Below, piece after piece: positions 13,901-28,900 of a DNA stretch of 64,000 nucleotides. Each line of letters opens with the position of its first letter. Position 1 is the stretch's first letter. A program made the translations under genes and the position numbers. The DNA comes from Lineus longissimus (taxonomy: Eukaryota; Nemertea; Pilidiophora; Heteronemertea; Lineidae): contig NC_088316.1 of assembly GCF_910592395.1 (NCBI RefSeq), positions 14,198,001-14,262,000 on the forward strand. Reading direction: 5' to 3'. A model generated the notes under the pieces. That model did no database searches and had not been told where the DNA came from. It worked only from the letters and a program-made list of their open reading frames with translations.

Positions 13901-16900
13901 TCGGACAAATCACCAATAATGCTGTGTACAACAATCTGACGTCTTTGCCATTACGACGGTTATGAATGTGTCGCTATTTCTTTGGCAACTGGTGCACATG
14001 CAGGGTCCCCTAAAACAATTCTACAAAAGGTGAACAATTTTCTTTAACTTTGAGTGGGATACAGAGAATCGAACCAAAAGTGATGTGAATGGAGTTGGAA
14101 CTCTTTCATTTGCCACCACCACAACTTTGCTAGGTATATCAAATCTCATGCAATGCTTTTTTTGCTTTGTATTAGGTTAATACATTCAAAGAATCAACTT
14201 CCAAAATGAACTGATAACACAAACTTTTATGGCCTAAAACTTTAGTATGAATGATACATCATCAACTTCTATGCTTGCAAATTATGTTCTATCAACAAAA
14301 ATATCAATGCCGCGCCATCAAACCTGCAATATGAAAGGATTAGTGAAATAATACAACTTGCCTAAATCTATTGGAACCTGTACACCCCCGGTAAGGTCTT
14401 CACACCTGGACCTGCTGCATGCACAGTGGCTGTAACTACAGCCATGTCAGAAGAGTGTGTGAGCTCAATAGCAATGGCAGCGCTTTCGCTGTTACCCTCT
14501 CCATCAGTGGTCACTTAGGAACAGATCCCCCCGGCGTCAACTACATGTACACCACAACAACCATCCTGGGTGAAACAACTCCAACCAAAGATTGAGCACC
14601 CAGAGATAAGGCACACCCATGTTGAATAAATCACCAGGGAACACCTCAGACTTGATATGCACTGATGTCAATTTCAGATACCATTTTTATTTATCCACTG
14701 TTTGCCCTCTGGTACTTCTAACCTGGCTACCAACAAAAACATCAATGGCAGTATTTTAATCAACCTCACAGACTCTCCAAACATAAACTGTAGTTTTGCA
14801 TATGCGACCATTCCCGTGAATACCTTGATCCACTTAAAAAGGTCTTTTTGGGTCATGCCTAAAACTCACGTGAAAAGTTCCAGGGAAACCAAACTATTGC
14901 ATCTACGGGAATAGAGATGTGTAGGTGAACATGGAGGACGCTGCAGTAATGCCATCATCGAATGACTTCAGCCAGGGCAACTCAAAACTTAAAGGATCAC
15001 TGGAATAAGTAAGGGCATTACCAGGCGTTCCAGTGAGCCCTCTGTGTCGCAATCATCTTTGTTGGAATCGATGCATTGGCAACATGCTGCCAGGAGCTGA
15101 GGGTCAACACGATGAGTTTTGTCGGTGATCAATTACCCCGATACTACAACAACAATGGTTATCGGGTGACGTAGCCCGACCGCGGGTGCAGTCTGGCAGC
15201 AGGAAAATATTGAAGGGAAGATCCTCCAACTTCTTTAAGGATTTTGCACATGCGCAATTCTGTGGACCAATCTGAGTCGCAAATGCTGAATGTTGGTCCT
15301 TCTGATTGCCTTTGTCATCATTTGATGATGTCACCCTGACTGAAGTTTCCTGCATGGAGGTCCAAGCCACATACAGGGCTGCTACCCATCAACCACAATA
15401 TCAAGCACATAGCTTGTAACCAGGGACCTATCTCTTGTAACCAGGGACCTATCTAAATATCATATCTGATTCCTACTGGTTTGTAGCTCAGGGGATCACA
15501 CCTTCAAACGTGACAGGAGGTTAGGGTTAAAGGGACGCATACCACAATAATTAGTAGCAACTTAGGATTCTGTGGCTTCGAGAACCCAAATACCATGCAA
15601 TGCAATGCATCAACCATGTCAACAGTCGATGTCGCAGTCATAACAAAAACATTTTCGTATTAATGTCTAGGTTTTTGGTTTTGTGAATTCCGTTCAATTA
15701 AGTTGCAATCAGGAGCAACGTGTTTGCCCCCCTCCCATCAAAAACTGACTTTGTCCATCTATTGCTGTAAAGATTGTGTGAAGGCATTGTACATTTGATA
15801 AAAGATTTGCCCCCTCCCCTCAAAAATGTGCAGCACTGCGATTTGTATGTTTTTGTTAGCGTATGTAGCTTTCTACATGTCTGATTGTAGGTTGCGGTGT
15901 CAACTGATTGCATGTTGCGGCTGTGTCATCTACCAACTTACCGTTGTCAAAAGGGTCATAGTTGAAAAAGTTGGCTGCAAATTGGAAAGGTTAAGATGAA
16001 ATGTGATATTATGTGATTGTTGGAGAAAAATGAAGAAATCCCTCGACAAATGTTTAACAACAACAGGGAAAGGAAATGATAAGTCAACCCTTTCATCAGA
16101 ATTCTGAAAACGATATGAAACAAAAGTCATTGAAAAATTGCTCATTGAAGTGGTCATGCTTTTGTGTTTTCTTAGCGAGACCCGAGTTTTTGAGAAAATG
16201 TTAGTCATGGGCGTAATCTGCTAAGGTCTAGAGTTGAATGTGCTAACCACATGGACCTCAACTACCAAATAAAATAGCACCAAAGATGATAACTATAAGA
16301 CAATTTCAGATATTTGTCTCTCCAATTTCAAAATCCTGGATTAAAGGGTTGATTCATGACATCACACAATATCCAATCACTAACCTTTTGCTAAATTTGT
16401 ATAAATAGGTTTCGATTTCCTTATATCATCGAGGTGCGCTCCCGTCGTCGAGGCGGGCATCGTGTTACTACAGATCGAAGCATTGGACTGCGTCGCTGAA
16501 GACTTGGAATTCAAGGATTCAGAACTACTACTTGTGCTGCTGCATATGTCTGTAAGAGAAACAGATTGGTGAGATTAAGGAAGAGGTGTAAGAGAGGAAA
16601 CACCTCCCCAAAACAGAGTACAAGAGCAGGGACCGAACCCCAACTGCACCAACAGTTTATGTAATAGTTTTTAGCCACCAGCCAGTCAGCCAATCAGTCA
16701 AATTAAACCAAACATAGCAATGCAGCAAGAACTGGTTAAAGTGTTCTTTTGCCTGCCACGCTAAAATTCCTCAAAGTCTATTTCGTGGCTTGTGACAATG
16801 CTTCCTTTTCAAGTTCCTTCAAGCTTGAAACCTGTTGTGATGAAAACACATACACCATCCTTATCATTCCAAAGTTGCACTGAGAGAGCTTTCGTAGTTA

Positions 16901-19900
16901 ATTCATTCACCCCAAATTGGTGTCGTGAGGACCAAGTCACAACCAGGATAACATCACTTTGATTACAAGATGCAAAAACCTACCTGAAGAATTAGGATGA
17001 TAGATGCCAACCGGCCGGAGCTGTCGTCGAAATTGTGCATAATTACCAGAATTATTATTACCAGAGTTCGCAGCACTATTCCCACTCGAAACTAATCCCT
17101 TCACAGGTGGCGTACCGCGGAAATTTGAATAAGGCGGCCCACTGCCCGACGTTGGTGTTTTTGCATTGTCCTCAATACTCGTTGTGCTACTATCCATACT
17201 AGCTAAACTCGATGCCATACTCGAAGTCACACTCTCCGACATTTTATCCTGAAAACTTCTAGACATTTTTTCTGGCGGTACAGCAGTCATGCTGACACTC
17301 ATTCTGTCCTGGCCAGCAGGTCCTAGTTTTTCCGTCGACGGTCGCTCATACATGCTGCTGGACATGTTCTCACTGATGTGTTTCGGCTTTTGAATAACAC
17401 CGGCCTTGCTGTCGGTGACGTCTGCTCCTTCAGGGGCTTCAAAGAATATCTGAAAATGATGAATAAAACCGTGTAAATCAAGATGTTTTTAAAAAATCTT
17501 TGCCAATTGCACAAATCTAAAGACAGGGTTTACAACTATTTATCAGTTTACAGTATGACGCCTTTCTAGAACCTTGTGATACAAAAGGATAATAAATAGT
17601 ACTGCCAATAGCTGATGTGTTGTGAATAAGATATCATACCTTTTCATGATAGTTTATAAGTATTTCCACCACCACATTGCAGAACTTGATCTCGATAATC
17701 GATGCTAGGGTCTCCTCGATCGGCCTCATCAGAGTTGGGCCAAAACAGACACCAATGTTGGCAACGTTCATCAGATTTTTGTTACATTGATCCGCGACCC
17801 TGAAGAATGTATCAAAACACACAGGTTATTATTGGTATAGACACTTTCGTTTTGGGTGTTTGGCAGTTGAGCCCAAAGGCTTATAGAACTGCTGCCAGAA
17901 ATTCAAAGACATCTGAGAATGGAACCCAGATGACATCAATCATGCCACGACAGACATACTGACACCACACCTACCGCAGCTGCTCGATAAGAAACTATTT
18001 TATAGTTTTACTTGCTTGGTTTAAGTTCACCTTTACCAGAAAAACCTCTGGTATTCTCAATAAAAAATTTAAATGTCCAATTGTACTACTTTAAACAAGA
18101 TCCATTTCCTATAACATCAATGAGATTTCTTGTTTACTTAAAACAGTGCGTAACTTTCACAAAGTCTATCCCTCTTTGAGACATATCCTCAAAATAGGAA
18201 CTCCATATCTTTACTACAGGTAAGCAGCCCAGCCCAGAGGCTAGGAACTGCTGCCAAACAATCAAGCCACCTGAGAATGAAACTCAGGTGACATGCTAAA
18301 TTATCATAGATGAATCTGATTAACCCAGAAGCAAACATTCATTTAGAAGTTATTTAAATGATTCACTCGCGTGGGTGTAGTTTGCGTTCACCACAAAAGC
18401 TTCTTGCATTTCCAATAAAAAATCTAAGGATCCAAATGTACTGATGAAAATATTATTAATTTTCAATTACAACAACAGCATTTTTAATGTCTTTTTAAAG
18501 CTTGTTGTCCTCTTAGAAATATTTAATTTGGAGCAAGCGATATATTCCACAAAAGGGCATTTATGTGGGCCACGAAAATGTACCTTGACCAATGAACTTT
18601 GTCAGTAACGTATGCTTCTATAACATGGGTTTGATTTACCTTGAAAAGAAAACCTTTTGCATTCTCAATCCAATCCAATCGTACTTTTTGAATCAATTCA
18701 TTTTTTCTGATCTACCAATAAAATTTCTTATGTTTTTTACGGTACCTTGAATTTCAAATTTTAGACATAGAAATTCGATGGTTAATGACGTTGTGTGCAA
18801 GTGGATTACATACCTCCGTAAATGTCTTATTATTACTTCCAACATCTTGAAATTTGGTTCGGGAAGTTTGTGGATTAGAACGTGGATGTCATGGATTCGT
18901 AATGTTTTACTCTCTTGCTCTGAAAATGAATCAAATAATGAAGATGCGCCATTTGTCCTTTGAAATAGGCGGTGGGTCTTAGTCGTGACAAGATCTCGGG
19001 GGGGGGCAGTGTGAAAATGTTTTTATCATGATGAATTGGGCACTAAAAAGTTCCCCCAAAAATAGTGGCACATTGACCAAATCATAGTGACTTTGATTAC
19101 GAGAGGGGAGGACGTAGGGGAAAAAGAAAATCTACTCACTTGCAGCCGCTATGAACTTCTGGTGGAAGTCAAACGTCATCAAGGGTTCAGGAAGAGACCG
19201 AAAGTAGCTTTTGATGGCACTGGTTATGGTTTTTATTTCTTCATCATCTAAATTGATTTTGTCTACTTTCTTTGGATCTGGAAAATGGAACGAACTTGGT
19301 TTGCAGCAATTCTGAATTTGACTGGAGTCAATGTTTCATTTGGAAGAAGCAATCTCATCGGTACCGTCAGCATCATTTTTAGATCAATTTCCTTCCACTT
19401 ACCTAGTCCCATCTGCGTGAGCTTGGCCACCTTGGAGGCAACCCCTACAACACGATACAGGCCCTGCTCAGTCATCCCTCGGGAGTCTAAGGCACTTATG
19501 CATTTGTCTATGAAGTGGAAGCCAGCTTTGTCCAGGCAGGCTGAAGAGAAATGGAAAAGTTCACAGATTGGTCCACTTTTTTAAGGCTATTTCACCAGTG
19601 TTGAGGCCTGCCATCAGAGCTTTGGGGTTTTCATAAGTGCATTAAAATGCTGGGCAAACGAACCTCTCAGGTTTTTGGGACACCCTGTATCTGCAAACTG
19701 ATAGATGCTTAAACAGTATACATTTATTTGGCTATTTCTTGGTTTTTATAAAAAGAGAAGAAGATGGACAAAGCAAGCATTTTCCAGCATTTGGAAGTAG
19801 ATCTGAAAGCAAAAACCCTGGTACCACAGTTAAAAGTCAAAAAGCAAAACAGACAGTTTTTTCTATAAGATCAGCTGGTGATATACTACTGTACATGAGA

Positions 19901-22900
19901 GGATCCACAGTCACATTGACCAATCACAAAATATCAGATACACTTCAAATATTTTCCACTTTTTTTATGAATTCATGAGAGAATTGACAAAAGGCGCAGT
20001 GAATGTGTTGTATGAATAAAGCCCTAAAGCACAGTGGAGTGTATATAACCTGTACAAATAGCAACCTTTCCCCAATCTAAGAAGTGAAAAGTTGTAGCCA
20101 CTGGCCAAAATTCAGCTTACTGAAAACGATAAAACCGTAATCTGTCATGTCTGAGCTAAAAACTGAAAAAAATAGCACATCTTTAGACTATTGTGCAAAG
20201 GACATAAAGATACTGTAAAAAATATTCTGTCTTGAGTGATGCTTTAACTGCAGTACCAATGCTTCTAAATCAGTACCGTACTTCACTGGAAAACTTGAAT
20301 TTCAAGAAAACCTTCAGAGGCACCAGGTCCAAGGCTAAAAAGGATGACAAGAAGGTATTTGCCTCAGTTGCCTTAGTGAATTTTGAGCCCTGTGTAACAC
20401 TGAGCAGGAGTCCCAGGCAAGACATTACATGTTAGATGGCACACATCTACCACCTAAGAAAGCAGGGCTTATAGTTACATGTGTGCTGTTGAAAGGCTGA
20501 CTAACCAGCCCCCTTGCTGATAACCCTGATGATTCCACTAAGAGTTCTATAGCTTTAAAATACTAAGGATACATGCACTACAGTAAGCATACAACGAATC
20601 TATGGCCAACTAGGGATCGTCACAACTTCATCAAACACTTAACAACAATGTAATTGCATTAGCCATGACGATGATGGAGTTTTTATCATCTAATATCTAA
20701 TCATTAGAAATAGCTCATAGTGATGGGAGGGGAACAACAGAGGCTGCCCGGTAGATCTTTCCCAGCAGGGCAATGTTGTTGGGATATCTTGTTCGCTGGG
20801 ATGCATTGTACCACACTCAGGCAGGGTGGAAACAATGCTGTATCTACCAACCAGCAAACTGCACATGTGAGTGATCAGTTGCCACAAGCGACAGCACAAA
20901 ATGTGGTCTGCGGGAGCAATCAAATGGCAACCAGATGATACAATAGCATGAGTAGTTCAGACCAAACATTTCCTCACCTCCATCCTTCCTTACTTGTGGC
21001 TTGTTATAAATCTGAAACGACAAAATCCTCTTAATAACGTGACGCAAGGCTGGGTTGACACACATTTGAATTTCAAGTTTTAGTTTTATCAAAAGATGAG
21101 TATGAGCAGCTAGGAATATAACTTGGTTGAAACCCATCGGTACATCCACGGATGCAAATTAAATCTCAGTTCTCCTTGGATTCAGACTCTGGCTTTGTTG
21201 TTCAGTTGACCAAGAGTGGCAGCAGTGTTAATCAACGAGGGCTGAGAGGCACCTTGACCATAAGAAGCGCCAACCACGTTATCTAACTTACAGGTTCTTT
21301 TCCATCCATGGCATCTAACCAGAGCCGTCGATCCTGTTCAGAAACAGCCTGCAACGTCATCGTTGACCCCGGTCGGTCCTGAACCGTGATGTCAAAACAA
21401 AATCTCTTGTCTATAGACTCTGAAGCCCTCCTGAAAGATTCAAAATTATATCATGGATGAAATTGTTGGTTGGTTTACGCCATAGGATAAATGACACTGG
21501 ATAAGGCCTGGACCTCTTCCCTCCATTGGTCCAGTGGTGCTGCTGGCCAAAGCCACACTCGAGAAATAAGCGATGGTTCCCCTACTCTTTCTGAATGATG
21601 TCAAGGAATCTGTCGAGTGCATGCACAATACTTAGTACATACTGTAAAATGCCTCTGTCGGCACCTAAAACGAATAGGACTGAGAGACACAGCAGATTGT
21701 CGATGCCAGACAGCAGTGAAGACACCAGTGCACATCCTACAAGACTGTCCCATGCACCAGGATGCACGGCAGCAATTCTAGCCCACAGATATCGATTTTG
21801 AGGAAACCTGGACTCACCTGGTACAGGACGTAAGCACCAATGTTTCTGCCTGACCAACCTGGAAAGATAAAAAGTCATATTACCAAAACAATTTGAATGG
21901 CGCCTCTCAAGCATTTCCAATTCTTTACATAGTTGTTTTGTCAACAACCTCACATATCTCTTCATTTCCTAGTCAAATAATCAAATCTATTTATTTATGG
22001 AAATCAGATTGAAAGCGAAAGTTGTTCTTATCAGACAAAGCTCTGGTATGTTTGGGGTCATTAGAGGAACAATGGACAACTGCAAGGTTTATACAGGACA
22101 TTGGCCTGGTTTTGTCATATGACCAACCAGAAAGAAAGAAATGTCAACTTACAGGTTTAGCAGTAGTCTGTGAGTACGGTGTCATTATCAACTGTTTTGT
22201 ATCCTTCATGTATTGACAGAAGTACTTATTCCAAGCCGGACCGCCCAATTGTATCGTTTCTGAAGAGGAAAAAAGCTGCTTTAGAACATGTACAAAACTC
22301 AGTTTAAATACGGGGCAGATGCAGGAGTCTCAGAAGGGTTCTGGGTCTTTTGGCCAGCTTTTGGCCAGCTTCCCATGATTTTCACATGGAGGCATCTTTT
22401 GCTTGTCCTGGTACACACACCAGGTACAAGGAACCTCAGGTTTAAACTGTGAAAGGCCAGGACTTTGAGTTCGTTGAAAGCCACACCAGTTCCCGGGATC
22501 GAACCCAGGCCCGACAGTGTGGTAGCCAGTAGTGCTAACCACTAGGGTATGAAGCTCCTAATCATCTCCCTCATTGCAAAGACAAATACCACAACTTACT
22601 TTTTTCCATGAGGTAGAGGTAGCCTTCACGTGCAAACAATTTATTCTGGGAAATAATCTCTGAATTTTCTGGTTTCTGCAAAGAGAACGGCAAAATTTTG
22701 AGCACAAAATTCTTTACAACTAGTAGACCCAGCCTACCATATCTGATAAATACTCAAGCAAATATCATAGCATCACATTGAAGCAGCAAAGCTGAAGTCA
22801 CTCAAAATGCATATCACGTGACATCAAGCAAAAACAGACATCTTTAAATACTGCAGATAGAAATTTATGAAGTTGCAATTGTTTTGAGGCACATAATGCA

Positions 22901-25900
22901 TCTTTTTTTCCATGTCAAAGACCTGTGATAGGAATTATCAGTTCCTTAAAAGCTAGGACAGTTCATCCAGAAATAGTCCTAGGTTTTCCCCTTGTTGGAA
23001 CCGAGGCCCATATGCGTGGTAGCCAGCAATGTTACGAGGCCCCTTGTTGCCCTAAAAAATTGTTTGGTTATTCCTTGGCTCTCCTTATAAAGAGCGCCCT
23101 GAAGATCAATCACTTCACCTCCTTTGGCAGTTCTAGCCCTGCAACGTTCAGGTCATTTTGTACGAATTTTCCCAATGAAATATAACACTTTGTAAGTTGA
23201 AATGCAGCACGCAAAGACAAGCAATTACACAATTACTCTAAACATGCAACAAAAATGGCAACACGAAGTTCAAGAGCTGAACTCTATACTCAATCAACAA
23301 AACACACCCGACTAGTAGAGAGCAGAGTAAATCTCACCAGAGGATTACTAATTATCGTTAATGGATAAATGCAAATTAACATATGCCCCTGGTGACCAAT
23401 AATTCTCCAACTGCACATCAATTAGAGGCGTTTTTGTAGCAGTGCAAAGCCACTGACAATAAAAGTGACTTTGATGTGAATAAACTTCCTAAGAAAATCT
23501 TTGCTTCGAGAGAAAATTTCAACTGATTTCAATGTAAAAGACAAGTCAACCAATGTTTTCTAACATCATGAAACAAAAGTTTTAATGGCAACATTATTTT
23601 CTGGCCTTTTTTCACTTTATTTACTGATACCGTAATCTAATTGAAGCAATGACTCACACTTGCATACTGTCAAATTCTTATCAAATAGGCAAAAGCTTAG
23701 AAACTTGAAAGGCAAACTTCCAACGGAGAGTATTCCAACTCCATGAAGACCTCGTCTAATCTTTACTTACATCCTCTGAGTTAAAATCCTGAAACATGCA
23801 ACTAATAATTTCAGATGGTAGGGTCTTTTAACTCAACAATATTTCATACCATCAGACATTCTTTCAGACCCTTGAGCAAAGTAGAGGTCGAGCTGAGCTT
23901 TTTGTGCTATCAGTGACTTCGACAATGTTTATGTCCCTCGAATCCATTAATGGCCCTCAAAAACCCTGACAAGTCCATGTCAAATATAGAGTCAGCTGCA
24001 TTACATACACAGGACAAGTTTGAAGTTAAGGGGTTAACCGTATTACGAAAGAATACATGGTTGGCCTAATTCGAGTAACTGCCAGCCATCTGATGAACCC
24101 AAACTCCAATCCGTCAAGGCAGCATCACCAAGTAACACTCATATCTCATCCCATCATCTCATGATCTGTGCTCTACTTAACTTTAAAAAAATTCTTTCGC
24201 CATACATTAATTAGTCATCAACAAAAGCAACCCAATTACAATGTCATCATTATGTAGAATCCAGTAAATGCTGTTGCAGCACTTATTAAAATGAATAAGC
24301 ACTCCTACCCTATTAATTAGGTAATGAGGCTCTGTAGGAACTACCTATATATTATTCAGCTGTTCCTACTGTACATTATTACACATGTACTGACAATTAA
24401 TGGGACGAAGTTGGCTACATTATTCACATTAACTCATCAAGGCCTGATGACGATGTCTGTGGCCAAGTGCACGGCAGGAAAAGTTTCCAAAAGCTACATG
24501 TATCAATTTGAACTTACTGATGGGATATGGAATATGGATGGAACTATATGATAACATCACAATTTTTTACGACAGACATGTTGGACATGTTTATAGACAA
24601 GTTTTTTAGTTTTCTTTTTGGGACAACGGCAGGGGGGGGCATTTTAATCATGGATTCACAATGAATGAACTACTCGGGTTCAGCGCCAGTCCAAAAGGGT
24701 TAAAGAGTATGAGTATGGCAACAGTATTGATGTGCTTGGGGGCATTTGATTCAAGCATTCACTATCAATGAAGCTCTCATGCATACTGTGCAGATAAGAT
24801 TACACATCAATTCAGCCAGGAGCAACCATGCTCACCATCGGTTATTGTTTCTGAAGTAATATTTGAATCCTACAGAATATTCTACATGATTAAGTAATTT
24901 GATACAGATAGTAGTTTTAACCCTTAATAGAGCCCCCAGGGTAAATTCCCTTTGAGTACAGAGCAGAAAAGAGGACCAAGTTTAAAGGGAGTCTAGAGGC
25001 AGAAGCCTGCTTTCCATGCAGTTCCTATATCTATCTATAATTTTTCACAAACTATCCTCGGACCGAGAGTTGACACAAACATAAACTTAGTGCAAACCAC
25101 AAAAAAGGAACACACTAAACAACAATCTGCTTCAGCAAAGCCAAAAAGTCAGCTGAGTACAATCAAATTAATGTAATTATTGAGAAAATTAAATTGTGGG
25201 TTGGACGCCAAGGGTCATCTTTCGGTGCTGGCTAACATCGATAGCTTAATAATGTCTTTATTACCCGTCCACGCACCTCCAACATTTTCTTCATTAGCTG
25301 CTCAGCTTCGTCTCTTGTGCTGTCGAAACCAGCACGCATCTGAAAGATGAACGTACAATAAATTAGTCAAGGGGTTTCCACGGTGGGGGGTGGGGGGTGG
25401 GGGGAAGGGAGGGGGGCACAAACCTCCTTTCCGTCTGCTTACAATTATTAGTTTGACTGTTTTCTTCATAGAAGTTTGTATTATTTGGGATGTTAAAGTA
25501 AGGGCAGTTCTGAGTGTATTTTGGTGATTTTACATGCCAAAAATGTCTCAGGGGGCATTTTAAAAATCTATTCAACAGACAAAATGTGGGCCGTTTTCAC
25601 CACAGATAGCATTGTGCACGTCATATCGTCTGCTCAGGTATCTCACGTTGTCATCATTGTAACGTAACATCTCCAAGCAGCAACAATAGCCCCAACACGG
25701 AGCCTGTGCAAGCCATGGACCCTCCTTCAGCAAGACATCTTACTTTTTGTAACTTGAGTTGTAGATCTGTCATATAAGGCCTGTAGTCTTTGGCAACTTC
25801 TTGGCCTTGGTGATAGAAAGTCAACCAGCTGTACATGAAGCTCAGCAGCTGCAAGAGTAATGTCTTTGACATGAGAAAACAAACCATATCAATGGCTATA

Positions 25901-28900
25901 ATTACTGATTTCAGATTGGAAAAAACACATCTGTCCTGCTTTTAAACAACAAATCTGCAGTGAGTGCTTGCAATATAAGGTGTTATTCAAAGTTTGTTAG
26001 GGAAGCTTAGTCAGTGTAAGTGCCGATTCCAGTTAGTCTAAGACATAAACTGGTCTGGCCTAACTTACAATTTCAACAAATTCAAACTTCTTTCTCTCCT
26101 GTACTTCTTGTAGGAGAAGCACATGCTGCATAGATGACTTGTAGAATTCTCGCTTCTCAAACTCAAGCTGGGCATCGGCCTAGAAAAAGGAAGCGAGGAA
26201 TTTGAAAATCTTTACCACAGTAGGCTACGATTTATTTCTTCTAGTGTTCAGTGCATAACTGTTGCAAATAAATTCGCATATAGATTACTTCCTAGAATTC
26301 TCTATGGATATATTTACAGCATTTCTACAACTGATGCCAATAAATATACTTAACGTTGGAATTAAAAGAAAACTCATCAAAATAAAATATTCATCCTTAA
26401 AGGGAACTGGAACCGCCGAGCGATTTATTCAACTTTTTGACTTTCACCGCCCGAGAAAGTCAAACTTCCAACTTCCTATTCGAGTTCAGATTTGTAGCTC
26501 CGCCCCCAGTGCGCGAGCATGCGCAGTTCAATTTGTTATGATTGAGAATCATGTGAGAATCACGTGAGTCATGCGATCTTTCATTCATGAGTTTTCGTAG
26601 TAAATTCCATAGTAGTGACGTCACTCAATGATTGACAGCTAGGCGCCATGTTTCATTCATGCCTCGTTCTGATCACCCAATACGCGGGAAATGAAAACGA
26701 GGTCATACGAACTGGCTTGGCAGTTTCAGTTCCCTTTAAATCCTATTAGAAGTCTATCTTGGAACATTCGAGTCATTTTATCACAACCAATTCAGTTATT
26801 TTACAGGTAAAACTGAAGAACTGACCTCTTTGAGTGCAACTTCCGTAGCCCTGTTTGCCTTCATGTTCAGGTGCCGCTCCAATGACTGACAAAACTTGGC
26901 CGTCATTTTATCAAACTTCTTTTTATCTTCCTACAAAGATAAAACAAATACAAAAAGATGAGTTGTGCATTATCAAGTGAACATCTATTTTGTCTTTTGG
27001 TCAGTAATGCAAAATGCATTTACCGGTAACCCTTTCACTGCCAACTGCGACTGTGGTGGAACAATACCGTGTCACTGTGTGCCACCCTGGTGGTTTTAGG
27101 CAAATGATAACATTGTCCATCATTGGCTTTGAGATCACAAATGAGTACTGGGAGTGATACTGAATAGGTGAGGATAACCTGTATGTTAGAATATAAAATA
27201 CCGTACATGAATTGGTGGCAAATGCCCTGTATACATAGGATGTCTGGCTACAAGTGTTCAGTAAAGAGTGCCAATGAAAACAATTAACCAGGCTAGAGTA
27301 ACAGTGGGAGGGGGCGGTGAGCTGGCTTAATGGAATACAGAAACTTCCAACAATTTCAGGCCAGGTCGTGTCAGGTAAAACATCTATAGACAATACATGA
27401 ATTTGTGAACATTTGGCATCTGAATGGAGACTTTCACTTTCCACATCAATCTGGAAGTTCAACTTGTCCATGTTTCTGAAAAACCTGGTATGGGAAGGCT
27501 ATGGTTTCAAAGGTACACACCACTTACTGTCCAGTGTCACCAATTCAAAAAACATTTTAGCATTTATACCCAATTCAACCAAAGCCTGGACAGGAGGTTT
27601 GATCCATCCACAGGTGGTGGCGATTTATTCTTGGGGAATACCAGAGATTCCTTATTTAATTGACGATTGAACTGGTGAGAATATGTATCCAATTGTTACC
27701 AGAAGCAATGGACAATGCTACTAAGTAACTTTCTAAATATCATTTGAGTGTTTTGAGCAAGATAGCTAGATTTTCTGTTCTTGCAGGGTGGTCCAAAATA
27801 CCGGGACTTTCTTCATGAGTTCACGAGATATTCAGTTTACAGGAGATTGGCTTGAACTGTCATATGATGGAGAATAGAACTTGATCAATGTCTCGAGGTC
27901 CTGATTTATGGCCACGAGTTAGTGCAGCTGGTGACAAAGATTGTGTAATGGGCCAACTAAGTTTCAACCAAAAGATGTATGGTTTCTTCCATTACTTCTC
28001 TGGATGAGTTGGCCTACCCTTGTCAATCGCTCTGATGGATTTTACGCCTACAGCAGTAATCTACATTTGCTCTGAGCCATTTGAACATCCACCTAAATAC
28101 TTCTCAGCTCAAGAGAGGCATTTTCTGGCGAAGAAGTTATCAGCTGAGCATGTAAAAACCGTTCGTTTATCTGATTTTTTGCCACAGTCAGCGGTTACAC
28201 TGCTGATGACTAAAGCATTATCGACTCTAACGAACATCGCTGAGAACATCACCAAGATAACTAGGAATGCAGAAAAAAAACTGAAAAACCAGAAGCCAAG
28301 AAAATGTAACTTGTGTGTAACTGTAAGAGGTTTTCTTTTGTGTTAGAAAGGCATTACAAGATGTTTACCTTATTGCACCTGAGAATGACAGCCGTGAATG
28401 TACTAAGTATTCAACTCGGTTGTGAGGATGGGGAAACTTTCTTATTGTCGGGCTGCTAGATGAGAGTGGCCTTTTTGATGATATTTTGTTCCCTCGTCTG
28501 CCAACTTTATAAAGCACACTTTCGTAGTGACCATCTCTACCAGAGACAGTTTATTTAACTCCTCATTGGAGAGAAGAAAGCTGGGTTAAGTATATTGCTC
28601 AGGGATGAAGAGTGATGACCCATTAGTGGCCCCTCAACACATGCAATAGTTTTAAACCACTTGCTTGCCACTTGATCTATTCTTTGTCCTCTTTGTGGAT
28701 GAATAGTGTCAATGGTCTTTTGATGACAATCTTTATCTTAGCCCCTCTGAGTGTCTACATACAGACTGTAATAAATTCAGTCATACTTGTAGTACATACT
28801 TCACTATCTCATTTTGTCGATATTGAAATTATAATGTCAAGTGTGTGTGCTTGTCACTCTCGGGATGGAGGTAAGTGGGCTAAACATGGAATTCTAAAAG

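Noticed and set aside
15025-15100. Open minus-strand segment ending [15 protein letters not shown] before GTAATG
   Set aside because: It reads like protein, but only phase 0-0 is open for its whole length, which does not fit the phase-1 host intron.
15180-15345. Minus-strand segment with AG..GTCGGG borders in a GRAF intron
   Set aside because: Weak donor and an unconvincing peptide.
27001-27471. 156-codon open frame on the minus strand inside a GRAF intron
   Set aside because: It is in sense with GRAF, but there is no matching phase or splice borders, no recognisable domain, and composition is typical of a random frame.
28020-28346. 108-codon plus-strand frame in a GRAF intron
   Set aside because: No family resemblance, no promoter or splice support, and antisense to the gene.
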